Below, one piece after another: positions 24,546 through 33,024 of a stretch of DNA of 64,000 nucleotides. The notes beneath the pieces are model-generated. The model was given only the letters and a program-made list of their open reading frames with translations. It was not told where the DNA came from and made no database searches. The DNA is from Streptomyces sp. HNM0574 (GTDB lineage: Bacteria > Actinomycetota > Actinomycetes > Streptomycetales > Streptomycetaceae). The translations under genes were made by a program, and so were the position numbers. The first letter of the stretch is position 1. Each line of letters opens with the position of its first letter. The DNA lies in NCBI RefSeq assembly GCF_012726235.1, contig NZ_JAASAH010000015.1:62001-126000 (forward strand), written 5' to 3'.

Positions 24546-25096
24546 GCGCCGGCTCCTTCCTGTGCTGCTCCCGGAACGGTTTCCCGCGCTCCGGACGGCG
24601 CTTCCCCGGACCCGGTGCGCGCCCAGTCGCCCGACTTCCCGCCCGACTTCTCCTCCACCCGGACGTCCGTGATGGTGGCCGCCTTGTCGACGGCCTTGAC
24701 CATGTCGACGACGGTCAGTGCCGCGACCGTCACCGCGGTCAGTGCCTCCATCTCGACACCCGTCCGGTCGGTGGTCTTCACCCGGGCCGCGATCTCCACC
24801 GCGTCGTCCGCGACGGCGAGTTCGACCTTCACGCCGGACACGGCGAGCGGGTGGCAGAGCGGGATCAGGTCCGGTGTCCTCTTCGCTCCCATGATCCCCG
24901 CGATGCGCGCGACGGACAGCGCGTCCCCCTTGGGCACGCCCTCTCCGCGCAGCAGTTCGGTCACCCGGGGTGACACCAGGACGCGCCCCGTGGCGCGTGC
25001 CGTACGGGCTGTGACGTCCTTGGCGGAGACGTCGACCATGCGGGCCGCCCCGCTGTCGTCGACGTGCGTGAGGTGCTGCTGACCGGCGCTGCTCAT
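24542..25096 (-). CDS. moaC: Cyclic pyranopterin monophosphate synthase MoaC
   Basis: A 184-residue MoaC, which converts the cyclic GTP intermediate to cPMP in molybdenum-cofactor synthesis. Conserved parts are ARMVDVSAKDVTARTA, the active-site KRTPDLIPLCHPL, VKTTDRTGVEMEALTA and the C-terminal MVKAVDKAATITDVRVEEK, with the catalytic lysine in VKAVDK. A 25-residue low-complexity tail follows. ATG 25096 has GGGAG upstream. It is 118 bases downstream of glp and overlaps moaB. Confidence 0.95.
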   Translation of the reverse strand: MSSAGQQHLTHVDDSGAARMVDVSAKDVTARTARATGRVLVSPRVTELLRGEGVPKGDALSVARIAGIMGAKRTPDLIPLCHPLAVSGVKVELAVADDAVEIAARVKTTDRTGVEMEALTAVTVAALTVVDMVKAVDKAATITDVRVEEKSGGKSGDWARTGSGEAPSGARETVPGAAQEGAGA

Positions 25097-25214
25097 GGAT
25101 CTCCCGCTCCCGTCTGTGTGCCCGGACACGGTACCGGGCGCACAGCGGCGCGGCGCAGCGCGGAGCCCCGTGGGCGGCAGCGGTGGGTGACCGCCGCCGC
25201 GTCCGGGGGCGGGG

Positions 25215-26519
25215 CTAGACGAGCGGGATGACGGAGACTTCCTCGCCGGGGCCGATGTCACAGGTCCGCTCGGGGATGTCGATCAGCGCGTCCGCCTGGG
25301 CCAGCGCCGTGATCAGGTGGGAGCCCGCGCCGCCGACGGGGCGCACCGTGCCGAGCTCCTCGCCCTCCTGCGGCGGCGTGTAGCGGCCGCGCAGGAACTG
25401 GCGCTTGCCCTCGGGCGAGGTGAGCGCGTCCCGGGCCGCCAGCTGCGCCGCAACGGCCGGACGCCGTACGGGTGTGACGCCCATCAGCGCGCGGACGGCG
25501 GGGCGTACGAACAGCTCGAAGGAGACGTACGAGCTGACCGGGTTGCCGGGCAGGGCGAGCAGGGGCGTGCGGTCGGGGCCGATGAGCCCGAAGCCCTGCG
25601 GCTTGCCGGGCTGCATGGCGAGCCGGCGGAACTCCACGCTGCCGCCCGCCTCGTCGACCCGGGACAGCGCCTCCTTCACCACGTCGTACGCGCCGACGCT
25701 GACCCCGCCGCTGGTGACCACGATGTCGGCGCGGATCAACTGGTCCTCGATCGCGGCACGCAGGGTGTCGGCGTCGTCGGCGACCGCGCCCACCCGGTAG
25801 GCGAGCGCCCCGGCGGAGCGGGCCGCTGCGGTGAGCACGTAGCTGTTGGAGTCGAAGATCTGGCCGGGACCCAACTCGCCGCCGGGCTCGACGAGTTCGC
25901 TGCCGGTCGAGAGGACGACCACGCGCGGGCGCGGGCGCACCCTGACCGTGCCGCGGCCGATGGCGGCCAACAGGCCCACCTGCGGGGCCTCCAGAACCGT
26001 TCCCGCCGTCAACGCGACGGTGCCGGCCCGGACATCGCTGCCCTGCTCCCGCACGTGCGCCCCCGCCGCGACGGCGCGGTGGACGCGGACCTCGCCGCCG
26101 GCCGCCTCCGGGGCGGCGCTGCGGGCCGGCATGGAGTCCGCCGGGCCCTTCCCCGTGCCGCCGTCCGTCCACTCCACGGGGACGACGGCCTCCGCGCCGG
26201 GCGGCATCGGGGCGCCGGTCATGATGCGTGCGGCCTGGCCGGGAGCGACGGTGGGCAACTCCCCGCTGCCCGCCGCGACGTCACCGATGACGGCGAGCAC
26301 GGCGGGGAACTCCTCGGACGCGCCTTCGACATCGGACACCCGGACCGCGTAGCCGTCCATGGAACTGTTGTCGAAGGGCGGCAGAGAAGCCGGCACGGTG
26401 ATGTCCTCGACGAGGACACAGCCCTGCGCGTCGAGCAGCTGGAGCTCGATCGGTTCCAGCGGACGCACGCTCCGCAGGATGTCGTCCAGATGCTCCTCTA
26501 CCGACCAGGTCTTGTTCAC
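25215..26519 (-). CDS. glp: MoeA/gephyrin-like protein (Glp)
   Basis: A 434-residue MoeA-family protein with PFDNSSMDGYAVRVSD, the APMPPGAEAVVPVE region, the MPT-binding VTSGGVSVGAYDVVKEA, LAMQPGKPQGFG and ALPGNPVSSYVSFELF. A Ser/Ala-rich insertion (DSMPARSAAPEAAGGE) interrupts one surface loop. The family inserts molybdenum into molybdopterin; in Corynebacterium the paralogue in this genomic setting binds FtsZ and a membrane receptor instead. Context (galU upstream, SepX-like gene downstream) favours Glp, but a true MoeA role cannot be excluded. GTG start overlaps the galU stop (GTGA). Confidence 0.87.
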   Translation of the reverse strand: MNKTWSVEEHLDDILRSVRPLEPIELQLLDAQGCVLVEDITVPASLPPFDNSSMDGYAVRVSDVEGASEEFPAVLAVIGDVAAGSGELPTVAPGQAARIMTGAPMPPGAEAVVPVEWTDGGTGKGPADSMPARSAAPEAAGGEVRVHRAVAAGAHVREQGSDVRAGTVALTAGTVLEAPQVGLLAAIGRGTVRVRPRPRVVVLSTGSELVEPGGELGPGQIFDSNSYVLTAAARSAGALAYRVGAVADDADTLRAAIEDQLIRADIVVTSGGVSVGAYDVVKEALSRVDEAGGSVEFRRLAMQPGKPQGFGLIGPDRTPLLALPGNPVSSYVSFELFVRPAVRALMGVTPVRRPAVAAQLAARDALTSPEGKRQFLRGRYTPPQEGEELGTVRPVGGAGSHLITALAQADALIDIPERTCDIGPGEEVSVIPLV

Positions 26520-27442
26520 AGTTCCTGCATCTCCTCGCTGACGTAACTGCGCAGCCAGGCCCGGAAGTCCGGCCCCAGGTCCTCACGTTCGCATGCCAGC
26601 CTGACGATGGCGCGCAGATAGTCTCCCCGGTCCCCGGTGTCGTAGCGGCGTCCCCGGAAGACGACACCGTGCACCGGGCCGCCCGGGGCGCTCCCGTCGG
26701 CCGCGTGCGCGGCGGCGAGGGTCTGGAGGGCGTCCGTCAGCTGGATCTCCCCGCCGCGGCCGGGTTCCGTCTCGCGCAGGACGCCGAAGACGGCCGGGTC
26801 GAGGACATACCGGCCGATGATCGCCAGGTTGGAGGGCGCCTCGGCCGCGGAGGGCTTCTCCACCAGACCGGTGACCTCCACCACATCGCTGTCCCCGGTG
26901 GGCTTCGCGGCGGCACAACCGTAGAGGTGAACGCTCTCCGGGTCGACCTCCATCAGCGCGATGACACTGCCGCCGCGCTGTTCGCGGACCTCCGTCATGC
27001 GGGCGAGCAGCGGGTCGCGCGGGTCGATCAGGTCGTCACCCAGCAGGACGGCGAACGGCTGGTCCCCGACGTGCGGTTCGGCGCACAGCACCGCGTGGCC
27101 GAGACCCTTCGGGTCGCCCTGGCGCACGTAGTGCATCGTCGCGAGGTCGCTGGACTCCTGGACCCGGTCGAGCTTGGTCTCGTCGCCCTTGTCCCGAAGG
27201 ACCTGCTCCAGCTCGTAGTTGCGGTCGAAGTGGTCCTCCAGCGGGCGCTTGTTGCGCCCCGTCACCATGAGGATGTCGGAGAGCCCGGCCGTCACGGCCT
27301 CCTCCACCACATACTGGATCGCCGGCTTGTCGACGACCGGGAGCATCTCCTTGGGAGTGGCCTTGGTGGCGGGAAGGAAGCGGGTACCGAGGCCCGCCGC
27401 GGGGATGACAGCCTTGCTGATCCGAGTACGGGATGTGTTCAT
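26516..27442 (-). CDS. galU: UTP-glucose-1-phosphate uridylyltransferase
   Basis: A 308-residue GalU making UDP-glucose for wall and capsule polymers. The nucleotidyl-transferase start KAVIPAAGLGTRFLPATKAT is complete, as are LLGDDLI (metal site), EKPSAAEAPSNLAIIGRYVL and the late YDTGDRGDYLRA. ATG 27442 lies 7 bases after a TATCGT box, so the operon is probably leaderless. It is the first gene of galU-glp-moaC-moaB-GNAT-sepX and diverges from the folate enzyme. Confidence 0.95.
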   Translation of the reverse strand: MNTSRTRISKAVIPAAGLGTRFLPATKATPKEMLPVVDKPAIQYVVEEAVTAGLSDILMVTGRNKRPLEDHFDRNYELEQVLRDKGDETKLDRVQESSDLATMHYVRQGDPKGLGHAVLCAEPHVGDQPFAVLLGDDLIDPRDPLLARMTEVREQRGGSVIALMEVDPESVHLYGCAAAKPTGDSDVVEVTGLVEKPSAAEAPSNLAIIGRYVLDPAVFGVLRETEPGRGGEIQLTDALQTLAAAHAADGSAPGGPVHGVVFRGRRYDTGDRGDYLRAIVRLACEREDLGPDFRAWLRSYVSEEMQEL

Positions 27443-27449
27443 GACCCGC

Positions 27450-27455
27450 ACGATA
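27450..27455 (-). promoter_or_regulatory. Minus-10 box TATCGT of the galU operon
   Basis: On the minus strand TATCGT ends 7 bases before the galU ATG, giving a leaderless transcript. Confidence 0.55.
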
Positions 27456-27534
27456 ACCGGTCGGTTTGTGCGGTAGACACGCATCCGCCGGTCATGTGAC
27501 GGTCCGCGCACACAGGAAGGGTTTGGGCGGAACT

Positions 27535-28122
27535 GTGAGCGACACCGAGGCTAGTAAGCGCGCGTTGCGACGGGACATCCTCGCGGTGAGGAACGGGTTG
27601 ACGGCCGATGACGTCGAGGCGGCGGCGGCCCGTCTCGCCCGCAGGGCACTGGAGTTGCCCGGCATCGCCCAGGCGCGCACCGTCGCCGCGTACGTGTCCG
27701 TCGGCCAGGAGCCCGGCACCCGGCCGCTGCTGGACGCGCTGCGCGCCCGCGGCGTCCGCGTCCTGCTCCCCGTCCTGCTCCCGGACAACGACCTGGACTG
27801 GGGCGACTACGAGGGCGCGGACACGCTGGTGCGCGCCCGCAGGGGCCTGTGGGAGCCCGGAGGGCCGCCGCGCGGCCGGGAGGCCGTGACGGCGGCCGAC
27901 GTGGTGCTGCTGCCCGGACTGGCCGTGGACGCGCGGGGGATGCGGCTGGGCCGCGGCGGCGGAAGCTACGACCGCGTGCTGGAACGCCTGGACGCGGCGG
28001 GCGCCGAACCGCTGCTGGCGGTGCTGCTGTACGACACGGAGACGCTCGGCGAGGTGCCGGCCGAGGCGCACGACCGCCCGGTGCACGCGGTCGTCACCCC
28101 GTCCGGGACCCGCGGGTTCTGA
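27535..28122 (+). CDS. 5-formyltetrahydrofolate cyclo-ligase
   Basis: A 195-residue cyclo-ligase that recycles 5-formyl-THF to 5,10-methenyl-THF using ATP. The N-terminal KRALRRDILAVRNGL helix, the YVSVGQEPGT pocket and the ATP-binding glycine motif LGRGGGSYDRVLE are all present; length is normal. The start is GTG 27535, with GGGCGGA nearby and a GGAAGG slightly farther off. It diverges from galU and is closed by a long hairpin. Confidence 0.93.
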   Translation: MSDTEASKRALRRDILAVRNGLTADDVEAAAARLARRALELPGIAQARTVAAYVSVGQEPGTRPLLDALRARGVRVLLPVLLPDNDLDWGDYEGADTLVRARRGLWEPGGPPRGREAVTAADVVLLPGLAVDARGMRLGRGGGSYDRVLERLDAAGAEPLLAVLLYDTETLGEVPAEAHDRPVHAVVTPSGTRGF

Positions 28123-28125
28123 ACG

Positions 28126-28172
28126 CGGCGGCGCCCCGCACCGGCCGTCACAGCCGGTGCGGGGCGCCGCCG
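28126..28172. terminator. Long bidirectional terminator
   Basis: A perfect 20-bp stem (CGGCGGCGCCCCGCACCGGC and complement) with a 7-base loop between the cyclo-ligase gene and the convergent acylase gene. Confidence 0.85.
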
Positions 28173-28178
28173 GGGCCG

Positions 28179-30881
28179 TCACGGCGTGAGGGCCATCTTC
28201 TCCTCGGTGCGCTTCTCCACGGCTTCCTCGCTGAAGGACCAGGGCAGCAGCTCGCCCTTGGCCCACTTGTCGGTCTGGTCCGTGTAGTGCGCGTTGAACG
28301 CGTGGCCCGACGCACCCGTGAGGTTGATCCAGCGGGACTTGTCGAGGTTGTCCATGTTGACGACCATCCGCATCGAGGGCACCCACGTCACGTGGTAGCC
28401 GCCCGCCGCGTTCCAGCCGGTCGCGTTGACCGCTGCCTCGCCGCCGCCGAGGTCCCACGGGCCGCGGTTCAGCAGGGCCTGCATGAAGCCGGGGCCGTCG
28501 GTGCCGATCGTCTGGTTGTTCAGCATCAGACGGTGCAGCCTGCCCCAGCTCCAGGTGTCGATGTCCTTGCCGAGCTTGGAGGTCAGCTCCCAGCGCGCGT
28601 CCTTCATGGCGTGCGCGAGGAGTTCGTCGCGGTTGCGGTCGCCGGGCTCGTTCCGGGTGCCCTCGGTCTTCCACCACTCGTTCTCGGGCTCGTCGAGCAG
28701 CTTGCGCACCACCTCGTACCAGCGGTCGCCGCCGTCCGGCTGCGCCGAGTCGGCGGTGCGCTGCCCGCATTCGCGGACCAGCCGCTCGTTGCCGCTCAGG
28801 TCGTCCACCGGGCCCGAGTCGTCGGAGGGGCGGACGTTGAGGCAGTCGCCCTCCAGGCGGAGCTCCTTTGGCAGCTTGTTGCCGAAGGCCAGCTTCAGCA
28901 CGTTGCGCCACACCGCGTTGAAGTACGCGGCCGGTGCCGAGTCGGCGTCCTGGGTGTAGTCCCAGCCCTCCAGCAGCTGCTGGGCCTCGCGCACGTAGGA
29001 GCTGTCCACGTCCGTCTTCAGCAGGTAGGGCACCAGCAGCTTGGCGATCTCGCTGCTGTTGTCGGTCTGCATGGTCTGCATGTCGTCCATGGAGACCTTT
29101 CCGCCGTCCTTGATCTTCGACTGGATGAGGTCGTTGATGCGCTGGCTGCGCGCGCCGTAACCCCAGTCCGCCGTCAGCAGGTACGGGTACTTCTTCTCGT
29201 CGACGACGGCCTGGTTGGCGGTCACGATGTAGCCGCGCTCGGGGTTGTACTCCCAGGGCAGCGCGGACTGCGGGACGTAGCCCTTCCAGCGGTAGCGCGG
29301 GTCCCAGCCGGGGGCCGGGTAGCGGCCATCGCCGGCGCCGCGCACGGGGATGCGGCCGGGCGCCTGGTAGCCGATGTTGCCCTTGGTGTCGGCGTAGATC
29401 AGGTTCTGCGAGGGGACGGCGAAGTCGCGGGCGGCGGACCGGAATTCCTTGAAGTCGGAGGCCCGGTTGAGCTCGAAGACCGCGTCCATGGTCTTGCCCG
29501 GCTCCAGCGCGGTCCAGCGCAGCGAGACGGCGTAGCCGTCGGCGCGGTCGGGGGCCGCGTTGTCGACGGGTGCCTCGTCGCCGACCTTGCGCAGCTCCTC
29601 GTCGCGGTCGGAGATGATCGGCCCGTTGTTGGTCTCCCGCACCGTGATCTTGCGGCTCTTCCCGTCGGCGACCTTGATGGTCTCCTTGCGGGTCTTGTAC
29701 GGGACGCGCTTGCCGTCGTAGACGTACTCGCCGTCGCGGATCTTCTGCAGGTAGAGGTCCGTCACGTCGGCGCCCAGGTTGGTCATCCCCCAGGAGATGT
29801 CCTGGTTGTGACCGATGACGACACCGGGCATCCCGGCGAAGGTGAAACCGGAGACGTCGTACGGGCAGGAGGCGTCGACCTGCCGGCAGTGCAGCCCCAT
29901 CTGGTACCAGACGCTGGGCAGTTGGGGCGCCAGGTGCGGGTCGTTGGCCAGCAGCGGCTTGCCCGTCGTGGTGTGGTCGCCGGAGACGACCCACGAGTTG
30001 GAGCCGATGCCGCTCCCGTTCGGGCCCAGCAGGGAGGGCACCTTGTCGAGCTTGTCGGAGATCTCTCCGAGCTGCGCCGAGGCGTTCTGCGCCGCCTCCT
30101 TCGCGGAGGCCGAGGAGGCGCCCGCCCCGCCCTGGCCCTGCGGGTCGAAGGTGTCGCTGCCCGGCGAGACCGAACCGCCCTCCACGATCGGCTTGTTCCG
30201 CTCGTAGGGGTACTCCGGGTACAGGTCCTCGATCTGTTCCTTCGTGAGCCTGCTGGACATCAGCGCGCGGTCGGTCTCGTCCGCCATGTTGCCGCGCAGG
30301 TCCCAGGCCATGGCCTTCAGCCAGGCGACGGAGTCGACGGGGCTCCACTTGTGCGGCTCGTAGTCGTGGGAGATGTCGAGCGCCGCGAACTCCAGCGAAG
30401 CGGCGGAGCCCTTGTGTTCCTTCAGGTACGCGTTGACGCCCGCCGAGTACGACTGGAGGTACTTCTTCGTCTCCGGCGAGAGCATCCTGTACTCCTGCTC
30501 GGCGACCTTCCGCCAGCCGAGCGTGCGCAGGAACGCGTCCGTCTCGACCTGCTCCTCGCCGAACATCTCGGACAGCCGCCCCGAGGTCATGTGCCGCCGG
30601 ACGTCCATCTCCCAGAAGCGGTCCTGCGCCTGCACGTACCCCTGGGCACGGAAGAGGTCGTCCGAACTGTCCGCGTAGAGCTGCGGGATGCCGTTGCCGT
30701 CACGCTTGACGGTGACGGGGTCGTCGAGCCCCTTGAGTTTGAGTGAACCGGAGGTCTGCGGGAAGGAGTCCCGCACGGTGCTGACCGTCCAGAACGTGCC
30801 GCCTCCGATACCGGCCACGAGCAGCAACACGACTGCGATCACGATCAGGCGGGCGCGTCGCGAGGTCTTCTTGGCGGGCAT
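28179..30881 (-). CDS. Penicillin-acylase-family Ntn hydrolase
   Basis: A 900-residue precursor with an N-terminal membrane anchor (RLIVIAVVLLLVAGIGGGTF, about 11-30). The alpha region contains RDGNGIPQLYA and QGYVQAQDRFWEMD. The autocatalytic cleavage site is at GSNSWVV, with Ser294 as the N-terminal nucleophile of the beta chain. NDPHLAPQLPSVWYQM and a later Asn-rich region follow the family pattern. Such enzymes cleave amides (beta-lactam side chains, acyl-homoserine lactones or lipopeptides); the substrate here is unknown. ATG 30881 opens the basic MPAKKTSRRAR tail. Confidence 0.9.
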   Translation of the reverse strand: MPAKKTSRRARLIVIAVVLLLVAGIGGGTFWTVSTVRDSFPQTSGSLKLKGLDDPVTVKRDGNGIPQLYADSSDDLFRAQGYVQAQDRFWEMDVRRHMTSGRLSEMFGEEQVETDAFLRTLGWRKVAEQEYRMLSPETKKYLQSYSAGVNAYLKEHKGSAASLEFAALDISHDYEPHKWSPVDSVAWLKAMAWDLRGNMADETDRALMSSRLTKEQIEDLYPEYPYERNKPIVEGGSVSPGSDTFDPQGQGGAGASSASAKEAAQNASAQLGEISDKLDKVPSLLGPNGSGIGSNSWVVSGDHTTTGKPLLANDPHLAPQLPSVWYQMGLHCRQVDASCPYDVSGFTFAGMPGVVIGHNQDISWGMTNLGADVTDLYLQKIRDGEYVYDGKRVPYKTRKETIKVADGKSRKITVRETNNGPIISDRDEELRKVGDEAPVDNAAPDRADGYAVSLRWTALEPGKTMDAVFELNRASDFKEFRSAARDFAVPSQNLIYADTKGNIGYQAPGRIPVRGAGDGRYPAPGWDPRYRWKGYVPQSALPWEYNPERGYIVTANQAVVDEKKYPYLLTADWGYGARSQRINDLIQSKIKDGGKVSMDDMQTMQTDNSSEIAKLLVPYLLKTDVDSSYVREAQQLLEGWDYTQDADSAPAAYFNAVWRNVLKLAFGNKLPKELRLEGDCLNVRPSDDSGPVDDLSGNERLVRECGQRTADSAQPDGGDRWYEVVRKLLDEPENEWWKTEGTRNEPGDRNRDELLAHAMKDARWELTSKLGKDIDTWSWGRLHRLMLNNQTIGTDGPGFMQALLNRGPWDLGGGEAAVNATGWNAAGGYHVTWVPSMRMVVNMDNLDKSRWINLTGASGHAFNAHYTDQTDKWAKGELLPWSFSEEAVEKRTEEKMALTP

Positions 30882-31180
30882 CGCTGTCCTTCGAGGGCAG
30901 GTTGGACCTTGGCTGTTGAAGGCCCGGACTGTTCCGTGCGGAACAACCATAGGCCGAGCGGATGTACCGCATTGCAGGGAGTCGCCCTCCCGGCCAACCG
31001 GGGACCGCTCCCCGGCCGCCCGCGCGCGACGGCGGAAGGCGCCGGAACCGGAATATTCAAGCGATGGTAAATTATTAGCTACACAAACGAACTATGCAGA
31101 GCGGCCGCGGCATCCGCCCGGCCGTCAGCACCCCATGACTGGCGGCCGCGGCACTGCCGCCACGGAGAGAGGATCCGCCC
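30882..31180. other. Divergent intergenic region, AT-rich promoter patch
   Basis: It separates the acylase gene from the antiporter. The segment at about 31050-31095 (GGTAAATTATTAGCTACACA) is far more AT-rich than its surroundings and probably carries the antiporter promoter. No ORF with a ribosome site was seen. Confidence 0.4.
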
Positions 31181-32722
31181 CTGACTGTCGACCGGCTCAA
31201 CGAACTTCTCCTGTACAGCGCCCTCGTCCTGCTGTTCGCCGTCGCGGCGGTGCGGCTCTCGTCGCGCACAGGACTGCCCAGCCTGCTCATCTACCTCGGG
31301 ATCGGCATCCTCCTCGGACAGGACGGCCTCGGCCTCCGCTTCGACGACGCCGAACTCACCCAAGTCCTCGGCTACAGCGCCCTCGTGGTGATCCTCGCCG
31401 AAGGCGGACTCGGGACGAAATGGCAGGAGATCCGCACCGCCGTACCGGCGGCCGCCGTGCTCTCCACCGTCGGCGTCGCCATCAGCGTCGGCGTCACCGC
31501 GGCAGCGGCCCACTTCCTGGTGGGCCTCAGCTGGCAGGCCTCGCTCATCATGGGCGCCGTCGTCTCCTCCACCGACGCGGCCGCGGTCTTCTCCGTGCTG
31601 CGCAAGGTCCCCCTGCCGAAACGGCTCACCGGGGCGCTGGAGGCGGAATCGGGGTTCAACGACGCACCGGTCGTCATACTCGTCGTCACCTTCTCCGCAC
31701 TGCACGAAACCGGCTCCCACGCCTGGTACATGATCGTCGGCGAGATAGCCATGGAGCTGGCCATCGGCCTCGCCGTGGGCCTGCTCGTCGGCAAGCTGGG
31801 CGCGCTCGGCATCGGCCGCGTCGCACTGCCCGCCTCGGGCCTCTACCCGATCGCCGTCCTCGCGCTGTGCGTCGTCGCCTACGCGGGCGGCGCGATGGCC
31901 CACGGCTCCGGCTTCCTCGCCGTCTACGTCGCCGCACTGCTGCTCGGGAACTCGCCCCTGCCGCACCGCCCCGCGGTGCGCGGCTTCGCCGACGGCATCG
32001 CCTGGATCGCCCAGATCGGCCTGTTCGTCCTGCTGGGACTCCTCGTCACCCCGCACGACCTGGTGGACGACTTCCTGCCCGCCATCGTCATCGGCCTCGC
32101 ACTGACCGTCGTGGCCCGGCCACTGTCCGTCCTGGTCTCCATGCTGCCGTTCAACATCCCCTGGCGGGACCAGGCGTTGCTGTCCTGGGCGGGGCTGCGC
32201 GGGGCCGTGCCCATCGTCCTGGCGATCATCCCGATGGTCGCCGAAGTGGACGACAGCAAGCGGATCTTCAACATCGTCTTCGTCCTGGTCGTCGTCTTCA
32301 CCCTCGTCCAGGGGCCGACGCTGCCCTGGCTCGCGCAGCGGCTGCGGCTGAACGACACCAAGGAGGCCAAGGACATCGAGGTGGAGTCCGCTCCCCTGGA
32401 GCGGCTCCGCGGACACCTGCTGTCCGTCTCCGTGCCCGACCACTCCAAAATGCACGGCGTCGAGGTCACCGAACTGCGCCTGCCCGGCGGCGCCGCCGTC
32501 ACCCTCGTCGTACGCGACGGCACCAGCTTCGTCCCCCAGCCCTCCACCGTGCTGCGCACCGGGGACGAACTGCTCGTCGTCGCCACCGACCAGGTGCGCG
32601 ACGCGGCGGAACGACGGCTGCTCGCCGTCGGACGCGGCGGCAAACTCGCGGGCTGGCTCGGCACGGGCAGCAGCGCCTCCGGAAGGGCGGCGGACCGCGG
32701 CAGTATCGGGCTCGCGGAGTAG
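31181..32722 (+). CDS. K+/H+ antiporter (NhaP2/CvrA type), probable CTG start
   Basis: A 513-residue cation-proton antiporter with about 12 membrane helices (KLSG-type core: SALVVILAEGGLGTKW, VVSSTDAAAVFSVLR, ESGFNDAPVVILV with the ion-binding Asn-Asp), then a cytoplasmic TrkA-C/RCK domain (about 400-475). The first standard start in frame, GTG 31250, would cut helix 1. An in-frame stop lies at 31136, and between the two only CTG codons offer a start; CTG 31181 restores LTVDRLNELLLYSALVLLFA and follows GAGAGG. It likely exports K+ for osmotic and pH control. Confidence 0.88.
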   Translation: MTVDRLNELLLYSALVLLFAVAAVRLSSRTGLPSLLIYLGIGILLGQDGLGLRFDDAELTQVLGYSALVVILAEGGLGTKWQEIRTAVPAAAVLSTVGVAISVGVTAAAAHFLVGLSWQASLIMGAVVSSTDAAAVFSVLRKVPLPKRLTGALEAESGFNDAPVVILVVTFSALHETGSHAWYMIVGEIAMELAIGLAVGLLVGKLGALGIGRVALPASGLYPIAVLALCVVAYAGGAMAHGSGFLAVYVAALLLGNSPLPHRPAVRGFADGIAWIAQIGLFVLLGLLVTPHDLVDDFLPAIVIGLALTVVARPLSVLVSMLPFNIPWRDQALLSWAGLRGAVPIVLAIIPMVAEVDDSKRIFNIVFVLVVVFTLVQGPTLPWLAQRLRLNDTKEAKDIEVESAPLERLRGHLLSVSVPDHSKMHGVEVTELRLPGGAAVTLVVRDGTSFVPQPSTVLRTGDELLVVATDQVRDAAERRLLAVGRGGKLAGWLGTGSSASGRAADRGSIGLAE

Positions 32723-33024
32723 CACCCCGTGTGGTGCGCGTGGTGACTTCCCGCACACCGCACGGGCGGGCGGGCCGCCCCGGGCCCGGCCGCGCACAGC
32801 ACCGGACGGAGCAGAGCGCCCGGTGTCGCTTATGGCGTGATGCAGCCGACAAGACAGCACGCGACCTGCTGCTACGCTTCTGTAGTTGTTTTCCCGTCTC
32901 TGCCTGATGCAGGGCTGGCGCGACCCCACGCGATCCCCGGGGTCATGCGCGAGCGGACAGCCCTCGGGGCGTATACGCGAACCCCGCGTAACGACGCGCT
33001 ACCAGGCGGTAGAAAGGCACGGCC
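32723..33024 (+). other. Intergenic region before the MFS gene
   Basis: 302 bases with no convincing ORF. CTACGCTTC at about 32871 contains the box TACGCT, and a CGTATACG palindrome lies near 32970. AGAAAGG at about 33010 is the ribosome site of the next gene. Confidence 0.35.

Noticed and set aside
27439..30348. A 969-codon minus-strand frame opposite the acylase region
   Set aside because: Arg/Pro-rich shadow of the true acylase frame, running on into the antisense of the cyclo-ligase gene.
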